A stretch of DNA of 64,000 nucleotides, taken from Glutamicibacter sp. JL.03c (GTDB lineage: Bacteria > Actinomycetota > Actinomycetes > Actinomycetales > Micrococcaceae). Below, piece by piece: positions 26,326 through 35,255 of the stretch; position 1 is the stretch's first letter, and each line of letters opens with the position of its first letter. Position numbers and translations under genes: made by a program. The notes below the pieces were generated by a model. The model did no database searches and had not been told where the DNA came from. It saw nothing but the letters and a program-made list of their open reading frames with translations. The stretch covers positions 2,046,001 through 2,110,000 of the forward strand of contig NZ_CP107575.1 in assembly GCF_025854375.1 (NCBI RefSeq). Direction: 5' to 3'.

Positions 26326-27711
26326 ATGACCCAGATTTCCGCAAAGCCGATGCCAGCCAGCGATGCCGAAGTACAGCAAATCGCGAACTCCGAGGCGTGG
26401 CTGTCCCTCAAGTCCGCCACCACGGAATTCCAGAGCCTGCAAGCCAAGGACGGGTCGCTCATCGACTCCTCCTCGACTGCGCGGGCCACCGCGCTCATTG
26501 ACACGGTGATCGCCGCGGTCCAGACGCTGCAGGCCCATTTCGAGCACGACGCGGAATATCTCGAGCAACTCGTGATCGATCTGCGCCAGTGGTCGGATGC
26601 CGGGTTCACGGTGCCTGATTTCCTGGATTCCCTGGTGCAATTCCAGCCGCAGGCCCAGCGCATCGATGGACTGATGCACCTGGTGCTCTTCCCGATGTAC
26701 ACCCAGAACGGTTCAACCAACCGCCATCTCGAAGCGGTGCTGGTACAGGTGATGTGGCCTGAGTTCATCGCGGATCTGGAAGGTTCGGCCTACACCAACG
26801 CACTGTTCGTGCCGTTGCGCTTTGTCGACTTCACCGAAGGCTACGACACCAACTCCGCGGTGCTGTTCCCCGAATCCGTAGCCATTCGCGAAACCCCCTC
26901 CTTCACCTGGGGAGCCATCTTCCAGGACCGCGAAGCGGCACGCTTCCGCAAGGTACTGCAGGAGGCATCGTCCATCACGAACTTGCAGCTGCCAGAAGAT
27001 GCCGCCGAGCTGCTGGCCGATCAGCACCTGACCGAAGAAACCTTCATCATGTGGGATCTGATCCACGACCGCACACACATGCGCGGCGACTTGCCCTTTG
27101 ACCCGTTCATGATCAAGCAGCGCATGCCGTTCTTCCTGTACTCCCTCGAAGAGCTTCGCTGCGACCTGACCGCCTTCCGCGAATCCATGAAGATCGCCGC
27201 CAATCCGAAGACGGATGCGAAGACCGCCAAGATGGCCAAGCTGGTGCAGTACGCAGTGATCTTCGACCGGATCTTCCGCTTCGCCATCACCGGTTCACGC
27301 GTACGCAACTACGACGGCCTGGGCGGCCAGCTGCTGTTCGCCTGGATGCATCAGCACCACGTCCTGCACTGGACCGACACCAAGCTGAGCATCGACTGGG
27401 ACCAGGTCCCAGAAGTCGTTGCAGCCTTGGGGGATGCGATCGACGACCTGTACTGGAAGTCCATCGACCGCCCCAAGCTGGCCCATTGGCTCGCCGCCTA
27501 TGAACTGGTCTCTGCAACGGTGACCCCTAATCCCGCCTCCGTGTGGGCCAAGGGACCCGAAGCGTTGCCGCTGACCGCGCCGCTGCGCGACATCACCGAC
27601 CAGGTGCTGGACGACGAATTCCCGCTGTCGATGTTCTACGAGGCATTGAACAAGAAAATGGCCAGCGTCATCGAGTCCACCAAGGGCATGACCGGCGCGA
27701 CAGAAATCTAG
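26326..27711 (+). CDS. DUF6421 family protein
   Basis: A 461-residue soluble protein of the actinobacterial DUF6421 family, function unknown. The most striking region is WDLIHDRTHMRGDLPFDPF with His247 and His251 in an HxxxH arrangement, followed by EELRCDL (Glu275, Glu276, Asp280) and a His-rich MHQHHVLHW (342-349). This is a plausible metal-binding set. No signal peptide or membrane segment is seen. It starts a three-gene run with an SDR (24 bp gap) and a threonine aldolase (75 bp gap). The ATG at 26326 has AAGG about 11 bases upstream. Confidence 0.82.
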   Translation: MTQISAKPMPASDAEVQQIANSEAWLSLKSATTEFQSLQAKDGSLIDSSSTARATALIDTVIAAVQTLQAHFEHDAEYLEQLVIDLRQWSDAGFTVPDFLDSLVQFQPQAQRIDGLMHLVLFPMYTQNGSTNRHLEAVLVQVMWPEFIADLEGSAYTNALFVPLRFVDFTEGYDTNSAVLFPESVAIRETPSFTWGAIFQDREAARFRKVLQEASSITNLQLPEDAAELLADQHLTEETFIMWDLIHDRTHMRGDLPFDPFMIKQRMPFFLYSLEELRCDLTAFRESMKIAANPKTDAKTAKMAKLVQYAVIFDRIFRFAITGSRVRNYDGLGGQLLFAWMHQHHVLHWTDTKLSIDWDQVPEVVAALGDAIDDLYWKSIDRPKLAHWLAAYELVSATVTPNPASVWAKGPEALPLTAPLRDITDQVLDDEFPLSMFYEALNKKMASVIESTKGMTGATEI

Positions 27712-27735
27712 CGCTTCTGCCTTAGGGTAGGAAGT

Positions 27736-28440
27736 GTGAGCGACGAAAGATCATTCTTGAACCAGACACCACGATTAGTGCTCATCGCCGGTGCCACCTC
27801 GGCCTCCGGCATTGCCTGCGCACAAGCGCTGTGCGATGCCGGAGTTCGGGTCTTGGCCGTGGGCAGCAACCAGGCGCGCCTGGACGAGCGCTTGGGCTTT
27901 GTCGAGGCCCGCATCGAATGCGATCTCACCGATTTCGCGGCAGTGCACGAACTGGCCCAGGCCATCCATGCCGCCTACGGCCCGATTGATGGCCTGTTAC
28001 ATCTGGTCGGCGGATGGCGCGGCGGCAAATCGATCGCCGGCCAGAGCGACGAGGACTGGGACTTTTTGCACCGCACCGTTCTGACGACCTTGCGCAACAC
28101 CACCCGGGCGTTTGTTGACGACCTGGTCGGTTCGGCGGCCGGACGCTTGGCGATCGTCAGCGCCGAAGCCGTGCTGAACCCGACGCCATCGAACGCCAAC
28201 TACGGTGCCATCAAGGCTGCCGCCGAACACTGGGTCAACGCGATCGCGCGCTTGTTCAGCAAGAACGCAGAACATGCCTCGGCGCTCAGTTGGGTCGTCA
28301 AAGCCCTGAGCGACACGTCGCCCGAAGATACTGCTTCCGGGCAGACCTCGGTGCAGTGGCTGGCCGAGGCTGCAGTGGAGTTGCTTTCGGATGGCACGGT
28401 AGCGCTCAACGGCACCAGGTTGCCGCTGCGACAAGCCTGA
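27736..28440 (+). CDS. Short-chain dehydrogenase/reductase (SDR)
   Basis: A 234-residue classical SDR starting with GTG. The cofactor loop is GATSASG (about residues 19-25), acidic DLTD follows the third strand, and the active site Tyr/Lys is NYGAIKAA with Ser in IVSAEA. The usual NNAG is replaced by HLVGG, giving a family-specific subclass. Substrate unknown; its place between DUF6421 and a threonine aldolase suggests a hydroxy-amino acid or the derived aldehyde. Confidence 0.88.
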   Translation: MSDERSFLNQTPRLVLIAGATSASGIACAQALCDAGVRVLAVGSNQARLDERLGFVEARIECDLTDFAAVHELAQAIHAAYGPIDGLLHLVGGWRGGKSIAGQSDEDWDFLHRTVLTTLRNTTRAFVDDLVGSAAGRLAIVSAEAVLNPTPSNANYGAIKAAAEHWVNAIARLFSKNAEHASALSWVVKALSDTSPEDTASGQTSVQWLAEAAVELLSDGTVALNGTRLPLRQA

Positions 28441-28515
28441 TCCTCCATCTGGGCGTTCACACGCTGCCTTGCCCTCTGCCCCCGTTTTCCAATCCCTGAG
28501 AAGGACCACATCACT

Positions 28516-29577
28516 ATGACAACACTTCACGAGACTGCCGTGCGCGGTTTCGCTTCCGACAACTATTCCGGGGTGCATCCGCGCATCCTCGACGCGATCG
28601 CACGTGCCAACGGAGGCCACCAGATTTCCTACGGCGAGGACCAGTACACCGAGGCCTTGGGCCAGGTCGCGCGCGATTTGTTCGGGCCAGAGGCGTCGAT
28701 CTTCCCGGTGTTCAACGGGACCGGGGCCAACGTCACCGCATTGCAGTCGCTTTTGCCACGATGGGGCGCTGTCATCTGCGCCACCTCCGCGCATATCAAC
28801 GTTGACGAAAATGGCGCGCCAGAACGCGTCGGCGGCTTCAAGCTGCTCCAGGTCCCCACCCCGGACGGCAAGCTCACCCCTGAGCTGATCGACAAGGAAG
28901 CCTGGGGCTATGGGGACGAGCATCGCGCGCAGCCGCTGGCCGTATCCATCACCCAGGCCACCGAGCTCGGCACCCTCTACACCCCGGAGGAAATCAAGGC
29001 CATCGCCGACCACGCCCACCAGCTGGGCATGAAGGTGCACCTTGACGGGTCGCGCCTATCCAACGCCGCGGCGTCGCTGGGCGTTGAATTGCGCGCCCTG
29101 ACCACCGACGCCGGCGTGGACATCGTATCGCTCGGCGGAACCAAGAACGGCATCCTGCTGGGCGAAGGAATCTTGACCCTGCGCAAGGAGCTTGCCGATG
29201 ACATGAAGTACCTGCGCAAGATGAATATGCAGCTGGGCAGCAAGATGCGTTTCATCTCGGCACAGCTGATCGAACTGTACGGCACCGGTCTGTGGCGGGA
29301 ATTGGCCAGCCACTCGAACCTGATGGCGTCCAAGCTCGCCGAGGCAGTGCAGCAGATCGACGGCGTCGAGCTGGTCTACCCCACCCAGGCCAACGGCGTT
29401 TTCGCGCAATTGCCGACCGAGGTCAGCGATGAGCTGCGCCAGCATTTCCGCTTCTACGACTGGGACCGCGCGGCCGGCCAGGTGCGTTGGATGTGCTCCT
29501 TCGACACCACCGAAGAAGATGTCGCCGGGTTCATCGCGAAGCTGCGCGAGCTGATGGCAGCACACCAGGGCGCGTAG
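28516..29577 (+). CDS. ltaE: Low-specificity threonine aldolase-type PLP enzyme
   Basis: A 353-residue fold-type I PLP enzyme of the beta-eliminating lyase/threonine aldolase family. The PLP-binding Lys210 is in SLGGTKNG; the preceding HLDGSRLSNAA supplies the Asp that pairs with the pyridine nitrogen. YGEDQYTEAL near the N-terminus is the usual family start. It would cleave L-threonine/allo-threonine to glycine and acetaldehyde, or a related beta-hydroxy amino acid. AAGGA stands about 12 bases upstream. Third gene of the DUF6421 run; a terminator follows. Confidence 0.88.
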   Translation: MTTLHETAVRGFASDNYSGVHPRILDAIARANGGHQISYGEDQYTEALGQVARDLFGPEASIFPVFNGTGANVTALQSLLPRWGAVICATSAHINVDENGAPERVGGFKLLQVPTPDGKLTPELIDKEAWGYGDEHRAQPLAVSITQATELGTLYTPEEIKAIADHAHQLGMKVHLDGSRLSNAAASLGVELRALTTDAGVDIVSLGGTKNGILLGEGILTLRKELADDMKYLRKMNMQLGSKMRFISAQLIELYGTGLWRELASHSNLMASKLAEAVQQIDGVELVYPTQANGVFAQLPTEVSDELRQHFRFYDWDRAAGQVRWMCSFDTTEEDVAGFIAKLRELMAAHQGA

Positions 29578-29594
29578 CAAAGCGTGTGGGTCGG

Positions 29595-29628
29595 CGTGCC
29601 GTACCGCGCCTCAGGTACGGCACGTTTA
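29595..29628 (+). terminator. Terminator after the threonine aldolase gene
   Basis: An 11-bp perfect stem CGTGCCGTACC / GGTACGGCACG with an 8-base loop, followed by TTTAG. It ends the DUF6421-SDR-aldolase unit 10 bases before the next gene. Confidence 0.78.
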
Positions 29629-29638
29629 GACTCAAATT

Positions 29639-30277
29639 GTGACCAATGATCGCTCTGCTTCCGCCATCCCGAGTGCCTTCGCCAAGGCCCTCGACGAGCT
29701 GTCGCATGCCAAGGTACGCAAAGAACTGAAGTTCACCGAAATTCCAGCGCCGGGGCGCTTGGCTCCCTTCGCTTTGGCGTTGAGCGGTGACGTGATCGAC
29801 GTCGTGCCCCCGGACCACGGACCGCATGGGCAGGAAATCGGCCGGACCCCGTTCCTGCAGCCGCAGGAACAGCTGGCGACCGGACGCTTCATCCTCCTCT
29901 ACGATCCTGCAGGCCAGGAACTGTGGAACGGCCAGTTCCGCATCGTCACCTACATCCGGGCACGTCTGGATCACGAGATGGGCCAGGACGCCATGCTGGC
30001 CTCCGTTGCCTGGTCGTGGCTCGAGGATTCGCTGCGCGAGCGAGAGGCTTTCCATCACTCCGCTGGCGGCACTGCCACCCGTGTGATTTCAGAGTCCTTT
30101 GGAAATCTCGCCGGGGAACAAGACCACATCGATATCGAACTGCGTGCCTCTTGGTCCCCCGACTCAGATCACCTCGGGCCGCATTTGAGCGCCTGGGCTG
30201 ATCTGGTGTGCACCTTCGCCGGCCTGCCGCCCCTGCCCGAGGGCGTCCAGCAGCTACCGCATCGCCGGCTAAGTTAA
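29639..30277 (+). CDS. DUF3000 family protein
   Basis: A 212-residue actinobacterial protein of unknown function starting at GTG. The family pattern shows in AFAKALDELSHAKVRKELKF, the middle DHEMGQDAMLASVAWSWLEDSL and the C-terminal LSAWADLVCTFAGLPPLPEGV. In relatives this gene lies directly upstream of RNase D (and hemE or dxs in some), as it does here with a 49-bp gap. Confidence 0.85.
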   Translation: MTNDRSASAIPSAFAKALDELSHAKVRKELKFTEIPAPGRLAPFALALSGDVIDVVPPDHGPHGQEIGRTPFLQPQEQLATGRFILLYDPAGQELWNGQFRIVTYIRARLDHEMGQDAMLASVAWSWLEDSLREREAFHHSAGGTATRVISESFGNLAGEQDHIDIELRASWSPDSDHLGPHLSAWADLVCTFAGLPPLPEGVQQLPHRRLS

Positions 30278-30326
30278 CCCTGCCGGCTCCGAGGCCCGGA
30301 CCGGTTGGATCTAGAATGGAAGCATC

Positions 30327-31577
30327 ATGCCGAATTCTGACTCCGCCCCGTCCGCATCAACCGCCGCTGGCATTGAGCCCGCAGAACCCGTGTTGACTCC
30401 GCTCACCCATCCCCGCGATGGCATCCCGGAAGTCATCAACACCCAGGTGGCCCTGCGCCGGGCGGTACGGGAACTCAGCGCGGGAACTGGCGATCTGGCC
30501 GTGGATACCGAACGAGCCAGCGGGTTCCGCTATGGGCAACGTGCTTTCCTGCTCCAGATTCGCCGCCAAGGCGCTGGCACCTGGCTGATCGACCCCGAGG
30601 TATTGGATGACCTGGGCGAGTTGCGCGACTTCGTCAACCAGCAACCGTGGATTCTGCACGCCGCCACCCAGGACTTGCCGTGCCTCCACGAATTGGGCAT
30701 GTCTCCCACTTCCTTGTTCGATACCGAATTGGCCGGCCGGCTGGCCGGGTTCCCCCGCGTTTCGCTGGGCACCATGGTCGCCGAATTATTGGGCCTGCAG
30801 CTGGCCAAGGAGCATTCGGCAGTGGATTGGTCCACTCGCCCCTTGCCTGAATCGTGGCTGAACTATGCGGCTTTGGACGTAGAGGTCCTCGAAGAACTGC
30901 GCCAGGAAATCACCAAGGTCCTCGAAGAGCAGGGCAAGATGCAGTTCGCGCTGCAGGAGTTCGAATACGAGCGGAACCTGCCCGATCCGCAGCCAGCCGA
31001 GGAACCCTGGCGCAAGCTCTCGGGAATCCACAAGCTCAAGGGCCGGCGCAATCTGGCCATCGCCCGCGAGCTGTGGCTCTCGCGCGAAGCCCTGGCCCGC
31101 AGCCAGGATACTGCCCCGGGCCGATTGCTGCCCGATCGCGCCATCATGGCCGCGATCGAGCAGAAGGCCTCCAGTGTCCCGGCCTTGCTGCAGATCCCTG
31201 GATTCCACACTCGCCACGCGAAGCGTGATGCCCCGCGCTGGATGGACGCGATTCAGCGCGGCCGCAATACCCGGGATTTGCCCGAGTTGCGCTCGGCGAA
31301 GCCCGGGTTGCCCCACCCCCGTTCATGGGCAGAGAAGAATCCTACTGCCGCCCTCCGCTTGGACGCAGCCAAGGCGGTGCTCGGCGAGCTGAGCGAGCAG
31401 TGGAATATCCCGGCCGAGAATCTGTTGACTCCCAGATATTTACGCGAGTTGTGCTGGAACCCGCCAGCGTTGATCAGCATGGAAACTGTCGCGCAACAGC
31501 TCGAGGCGCTGGGGGCTCGTCCATGGCAGCGAGAATTGTTGTCGCCCGGTTTCACCCAGGCATTCTCCACCGTTTAG
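30327..31577 (+). CDS. rnd: Ribonuclease D
   Basis: A 416-residue 3'-5' exoribonuclease. The DEDDy exonuclease domain (about 40-215) carries DTE (Asp60, Glu62) in GDLAVDTERA, the second Asp in HAATQDLPCL, and Tyr and Asp in YAALDVEVL. An HRDC domain follows (about 235-315: GIHKLKGRRNLAIARELWLSRE). It acts in tRNA and stable RNA 3' end trimming. The C-terminus extends with a second helical unit, as usual in actinobacteria. Confidence 0.93.
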   Translation: MPNSDSAPSASTAAGIEPAEPVLTPLTHPRDGIPEVINTQVALRRAVRELSAGTGDLAVDTERASGFRYGQRAFLLQIRRQGAGTWLIDPEVLDDLGELRDFVNQQPWILHAATQDLPCLHELGMSPTSLFDTELAGRLAGFPRVSLGTMVAELLGLQLAKEHSAVDWSTRPLPESWLNYAALDVEVLEELRQEITKVLEEQGKMQFALQEFEYERNLPDPQPAEEPWRKLSGIHKLKGRRNLAIARELWLSREALARSQDTAPGRLLPDRAIMAAIEQKASSVPALLQIPGFHTRHAKRDAPRWMDAIQRGRNTRDLPELRSAKPGLPHPRSWAEKNPTAALRLDAAKAVLGELSEQWNIPAENLLTPRYLRELCWNPPALISMETVAQQLEALGARPWQRELLSPGFTQAFSTV

Positions 31578-31632
31578 GGCTGCAGTCCCGCGCACGCGCC
31601 GCACGGCATCTTGGGACTGTGATGTGTTGCAC

Positions 31633-31661
31633 TTGCACTTCAAGTTACTCCTGAGTAACCT
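31633..31661 (+). promoter_or_regulatory. fadA promoter overlapped by a palindromic operator
   Basis: TTGCAC (31633-31638) and TAACCT (31656-31661) with 17-bp spacing form a reasonable promoter. The exact palindrome GTTACTCCTGAGTAAC (31644-31659) lies between and over the -10. This is the typical layout of a repressor site, most likely for a TetR-type fatty-acid regulator given the downstream beta-oxidation genes. Sites are seen directly; the regulator is inferred. Confidence 0.62.
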
Positions 31662-31734
31662 ATGGTTTAGGTCACAGTGATGCTGGCCACTGCCCGACTC
31701 CGGGCAGCATGAACCAACCCCAAGGAGCCCGCCG

Positions 31735-32985
31735 GTGAGTGCCAACGCTTCGACCGTGCCCAGTAACATGCACCATACGCTCGATGACCGCGACGTCGTG
31801 TTTGTCGATGGAGTCCGTACTCCCTTCGGCAAAGCAGGCGAAAAGGGTATCTACCATGGAACCCGCGCTGATGATCTGGCCGTCAAAGCGGTCCGCGGCT
31901 TGCTCGAACGCAACCAAAAGGTTCCCGCCGAGCAGATCGACGAAATTTCCATTGCCGCCACCACGCAGTCCGGAGACCAGGGGCTGACCCTCGGCCGCAC
32001 CGTGGGGCTGCTGTCCGGCATCCCCAAGTCCGTTCCCGGTTTCGCCATCGACCGCATGTGCGCCGGTGCGATGACCGCCGTCACCGCTACCGCAGGAGGC
32101 ATTGCCTTTGGCGCTTATGACCTCGTCGTGGCCGGCGGTGTGGAGCACATGGGCAATCACCCCATGGGCGCCGGAGCGGACCCGAACCCGCGTTTCCTTT
32201 CTGAGCGGATCGTGGACCCGCAGGCACTGAATATGGGCAACACCGCGGAAAACCTGCACGACCGCTTCCCGGAGATCACCAAGGAACGCGCCGACCGCTA
32301 TGCCGTGGCCTCGCAGGCCAAACTCGCCAAGGCCTACGAGAACCAGCAGATCCAGCCAGACTTGGTGGCCGTTGCCGCCCAGCGTCCAGGCGAAGGATGG
32401 GCCGTCAATACCAAGGATGAGCCTCCTCGCCCCGGTACCACCCTGGAATCACTCGCCGAATTGCGCACCCCATTCCGCGCCCACGGCCGAGTCACCGCCG
32501 GCAATGCCGCAGGCTTGAACGACGGCGCCACCGCAGCGCTGCTCGCCAGCGGCCACGCCGTTCGCGAGCTCGGGCTGGAGCCCAAGATGCGCATGGTCTC
32601 CTTCGCATTCGCCGGCGTCGAGCCAGATGTCATGGGCTACGGCCCGGTGCCAGCCACCGAAAAGGCGCTCGCCAAGGCAGGGCTGGGCATCGAGGATATC
32701 GGGCTCTTTGAAATCAACGAGGCCTTCGCCGTCCAGGTCCTTTCGTTCCTGGACTACTACGGCATCGACCAGGATGACGATCGAGTCAACCGCTACGGCG
32801 GCGCCATTGCCGTGGGCCACCCGCTGGCTTCTTCTGGCGTCCGCCTGATGACCCAGCTGGCTCGGCAATTCTCCGAGGACCACACCGTGCGCTATGGCAT
32901 CACCACCATGTGCATAGGCCTGGGCATGGGCGGCACCGTCATTTGGGAAAACCCTCACCATCCTGATTTCGGCAGCAAGGCGTAA
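31735..32985 (+). CDS. fadA: Acetyl-CoA acyltransferase (thiolase)
   Basis: The thiolytic step of fatty acid beta-oxidation. The 416 residues have the nucleophile Cys109 in IDRMCAGAMTAV, the GHPLASSGVR histidine loop and the second catalytic Cys in TTMCIGLGMGG. VDGVRTPFGKAG opens the fold. GTG start with AAGGAG 7 bases upstream. It is followed after 12 bp by fadB, with which it should form the trifunctional complex. Confidence 0.95.
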   Translation: MSANASTVPSNMHHTLDDRDVVFVDGVRTPFGKAGEKGIYHGTRADDLAVKAVRGLLERNQKVPAEQIDEISIAATTQSGDQGLTLGRTVGLLSGIPKSVPGFAIDRMCAGAMTAVTATAGGIAFGAYDLVVAGGVEHMGNHPMGAGADPNPRFLSERIVDPQALNMGNTAENLHDRFPEITKERADRYAVASQAKLAKAYENQQIQPDLVAVAAQRPGEGWAVNTKDEPPRPGTTLESLAELRTPFRAHGRVTAGNAAGLNDGATAALLASGHAVRELGLEPKMRMVSFAFAGVEPDVMGYGPVPATEKALAKAGLGIEDIGLFEINEAFAVQVLSFLDYYGIDQDDDRVNRYGGAIAVGHPLASSGVRLMTQLARQFSEDHTVRYGITTMCIGLGMGGTVIWENPHHPDFGSKA

Positions 32986-32997
32986 GGACAGATAACG

Positions 32998-35121
32998 ATG
33001 ACTGCAACCACCACTAATTTCTCGGCCGTCGCCGAACTCATGCATGACGAGACCGTCACCCACTCCTACGTCAACGACGTGGCCCTGCCAAGCGGCAAGA
33101 TCCTGGCATTGCTGACGTTGGACAACGGCCTGGACCACAAAAAGCCAACCACCTTGGGGCCCAACGGCCTGCTGGAATTGCGGGCTGCCCTTGAAATCCA
33201 AGCCGCACGCGCCAAGGCCGGAGAGATCCATGCCCTGGCCATCACCGGCAAGCCTTATTTCCTGATAGCCGGCGCAGACCTCTCGGCGGTCACCCGCCTC
33301 AGCGCTCCCGACCAGGCCACTGCCATGGCATCGTTGGGACACTACACCTACGAGTTGCTCGCTGACCTGGGAGTGCCGACTTTCACCTTCATCAACGGAC
33401 TGGCCCTCGGCGGCGGATTGGAAATCGCCCTGGCCTGCAACTACCGCACCGTGAGCAGCACGGCCGGCGCCTTGGGCCTGCCTGAGTCCTTTCTCGGCTT
33501 GATCCCGGGATGGGCCGGTGTCTACCGCCTGCCACGGCTGGTAGGTCCCGAGAACGCCTTGAAGGTGATGATCGAGAACCCGCTGAATAACAACCGAACC
33601 CTCTCCGGCCCTGCCGCCTACAAGATGGGTGTCGCTGACGCCCTCTTCGAGCCAGCGGACTTCATCGAGCACTCCACCACGTTTGTCGACGCGGTCCTGT
33701 CCGGGGAAACCCAGGTCCAGCGGCCCAATGCCGTGGACCCCAGCGATCCGGACGTCGCACGTCGTTGGCTCGATGCAGCCGATCAAGCTGAACAATTCGT
33801 TGATTCCAAGCTCTCAGGTGCCGCCCCGGCCCCGTACAAGGTCTTGGAAGTCTTCCGCAAGGGACTGACCTTGACCCAGCAGGAGTCCGCCCAGCTTGAA
33901 GTCGAAGCCCTGACTGGATTGATGCGAACCAGCCAATTCCAGAACACCGTATATGCCTTCCTGGATCTGGTGCAGAAACGCGGCAAGCGCCCGGCCGGTG
34001 CACCCGATGCAAAGCTCGCCCGCCCGGTTTCAAAGGTCGGCGTTGTCGGCGCTGGCTTAATGGCCGGCCAGCTGGCTTTGCTCTTTGTCCGTCGCCTCAG
34101 TGTTCCGGTAGTCATCACCGATCTGGACCAGTCGCGCGTGGATAAGGGCCTGGCCTACATCCACGGGGAAATCGACAAGCTGCACAGCAAGGGCCGTTTG
34201 AGCCAAGACGCGGTGAATCGCGCCAAGGCCTTGGTCACCGGTTCAGTCACCAAGGAGGCATTCGCGGATGCTGACTTCGTCATCGAGGCGGTCTTCGAAG
34301 AGCTGAGCGTCAAGAAGCAGGTCTTCGCTGAAGTCGAAGCAGTGGTCTCCCCCGAGTGCATTCTTGCCACCAACACCTCGTCCCTGTCGGTTACCGAGAT
34401 GGGCCGGGATCTGAAGCATCCAGAGCGCTTAGTCGGCTTCCACTTCTTCAACCCGGTTGCCGTGATGCCGTTGCTGGAAATCGCGGCCACCGAATGGACC
34501 AGCGAATCTGCGCTATCCACAGCCTTCGTGTTGGGCAGGAAACTGAAGAAGACGACGGTCAAGACCCAAGATGCGGCTGCCTTTGTCGTCAACCGCGTCC
34601 TGCTGCGCCTCATGAGCGAAGTCCAAGCGGCCTTCGATGAAGGAACCGACGCCGCTACCGCTGATTCCGCGTTGACTCCTATGGGGCTCCCGATGAGTCC
34701 ATTCACTTTGCTGGCCATGGTCGGTCTTCCGGTGGCCCAGCACGTCAATGAGTCATTGAACGCTGCCTTCGGCGCGCGCTTCGCGGTCTCTGAGAACCTC
34801 CAGAAACTGATTGATGCAAAGATCACCACTTTGTGGGTCAAGAACGATCACGGCGAACAGGTCATGAACCCAGATGCCAAGGATCTGCTGGTCCAGGGAT
34901 CGTCCCCATCTACCCGAGAAGAAATTCTCCTGCGTGTGCAGGACGCGCTCGCTCAGGAAATCGGGTTGCTTTTGGCTGAAGGCGTTGTAGCCGAAGCCGC
35001 CGATGTCGATCTATGCATGATCACCGGCGCGGGTTGGCCTATGCACCTGGGTGGAATCACCCCATATCTTGACCAGGTGGGTGCTTCAGAACGCGTGAAC
35101 GGCAAGAAATTCAATAGCTGA
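32998..35121 (+). CDS. fadB: Multifunctional beta-oxidation protein (enoyl-CoA hydratase/3-hydroxyacyl-CoA dehydrogenase)
   Basis: A 707-residue fusion. The N-terminal crotonase domain (about 1-200) has IAGADLSAVTRL and INGLALGGGLEIALACNYR with the LGLPESFLGLIPGWAG catalytic Glu region. The NAD-binding dehydrogenase domain begins near 345 (VGVVGAGLMAG), followed by TNTSSLSVTEM and FHFFNPVAVMPLLEI with the catalytic His. Two C-terminal dimerisation repeats complete it. Works with FadA in the fatty acid cycle. Confidence 0.95.
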   Translation: MTATTTNFSAVAELMHDETVTHSYVNDVALPSGKILALLTLDNGLDHKKPTTLGPNGLLELRAALEIQAARAKAGEIHALAITGKPYFLIAGADLSAVTRLSAPDQATAMASLGHYTYELLADLGVPTFTFINGLALGGGLEIALACNYRTVSSTAGALGLPESFLGLIPGWAGVYRLPRLVGPENALKVMIENPLNNNRTLSGPAAYKMGVADALFEPADFIEHSTTFVDAVLSGETQVQRPNAVDPSDPDVARRWLDAADQAEQFVDSKLSGAAPAPYKVLEVFRKGLTLTQQESAQLEVEALTGLMRTSQFQNTVYAFLDLVQKRGKRPAGAPDAKLARPVSKVGVVGAGLMAGQLALLFVRRLSVPVVITDLDQSRVDKGLAYIHGEIDKLHSKGRLSQDAVNRAKALVTGSVTKEAFADADFVIEAVFEELSVKKQVFAEVEAVVSPECILATNTSSLSVTEMGRDLKHPERLVGFHFFNPVAVMPLLEIAATEWTSESALSTAFVLGRKLKKTTVKTQDAAAFVVNRVLLRLMSEVQAAFDEGTDAATADSALTPMGLPMSPFTLLAMVGLPVAQHVNESLNAAFGARFAVSENLQKLIDAKITTLWVKNDHGEQVMNPDAKDLLVQGSSPSTREEILLRVQDALAQEIGLLLAEGVVAEAADVDLCMITGAGWPMHLGGITPYLDQVGASERVNGKKFNS

Positions 35122-35132
35122 TCCCGGCACAA

Positions 35133-35170
35133 ACTTTGGGCTTCATTCCTCGAGGAATGGAGCCCAAAGT
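35133..35170 (+). terminator. Terminator after fadB
   Basis: Inverted repeat ACTTTGGGCT...AGCCCAAAGT with inner CATTCCTCGAGGAATG, interrupted by one mismatched pair. It lies 11 bases after the stop, with weak T content after it. Confidence 0.7.
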
Positions 35171-35255
35171 CATTCTGGCGTCTTGACGGGGCTGAGGTGG
35201 AAAATTATTCTCCGGCTCTTAGCACCGCCACAGGGTGATCTGTCAGAATGTTTCC

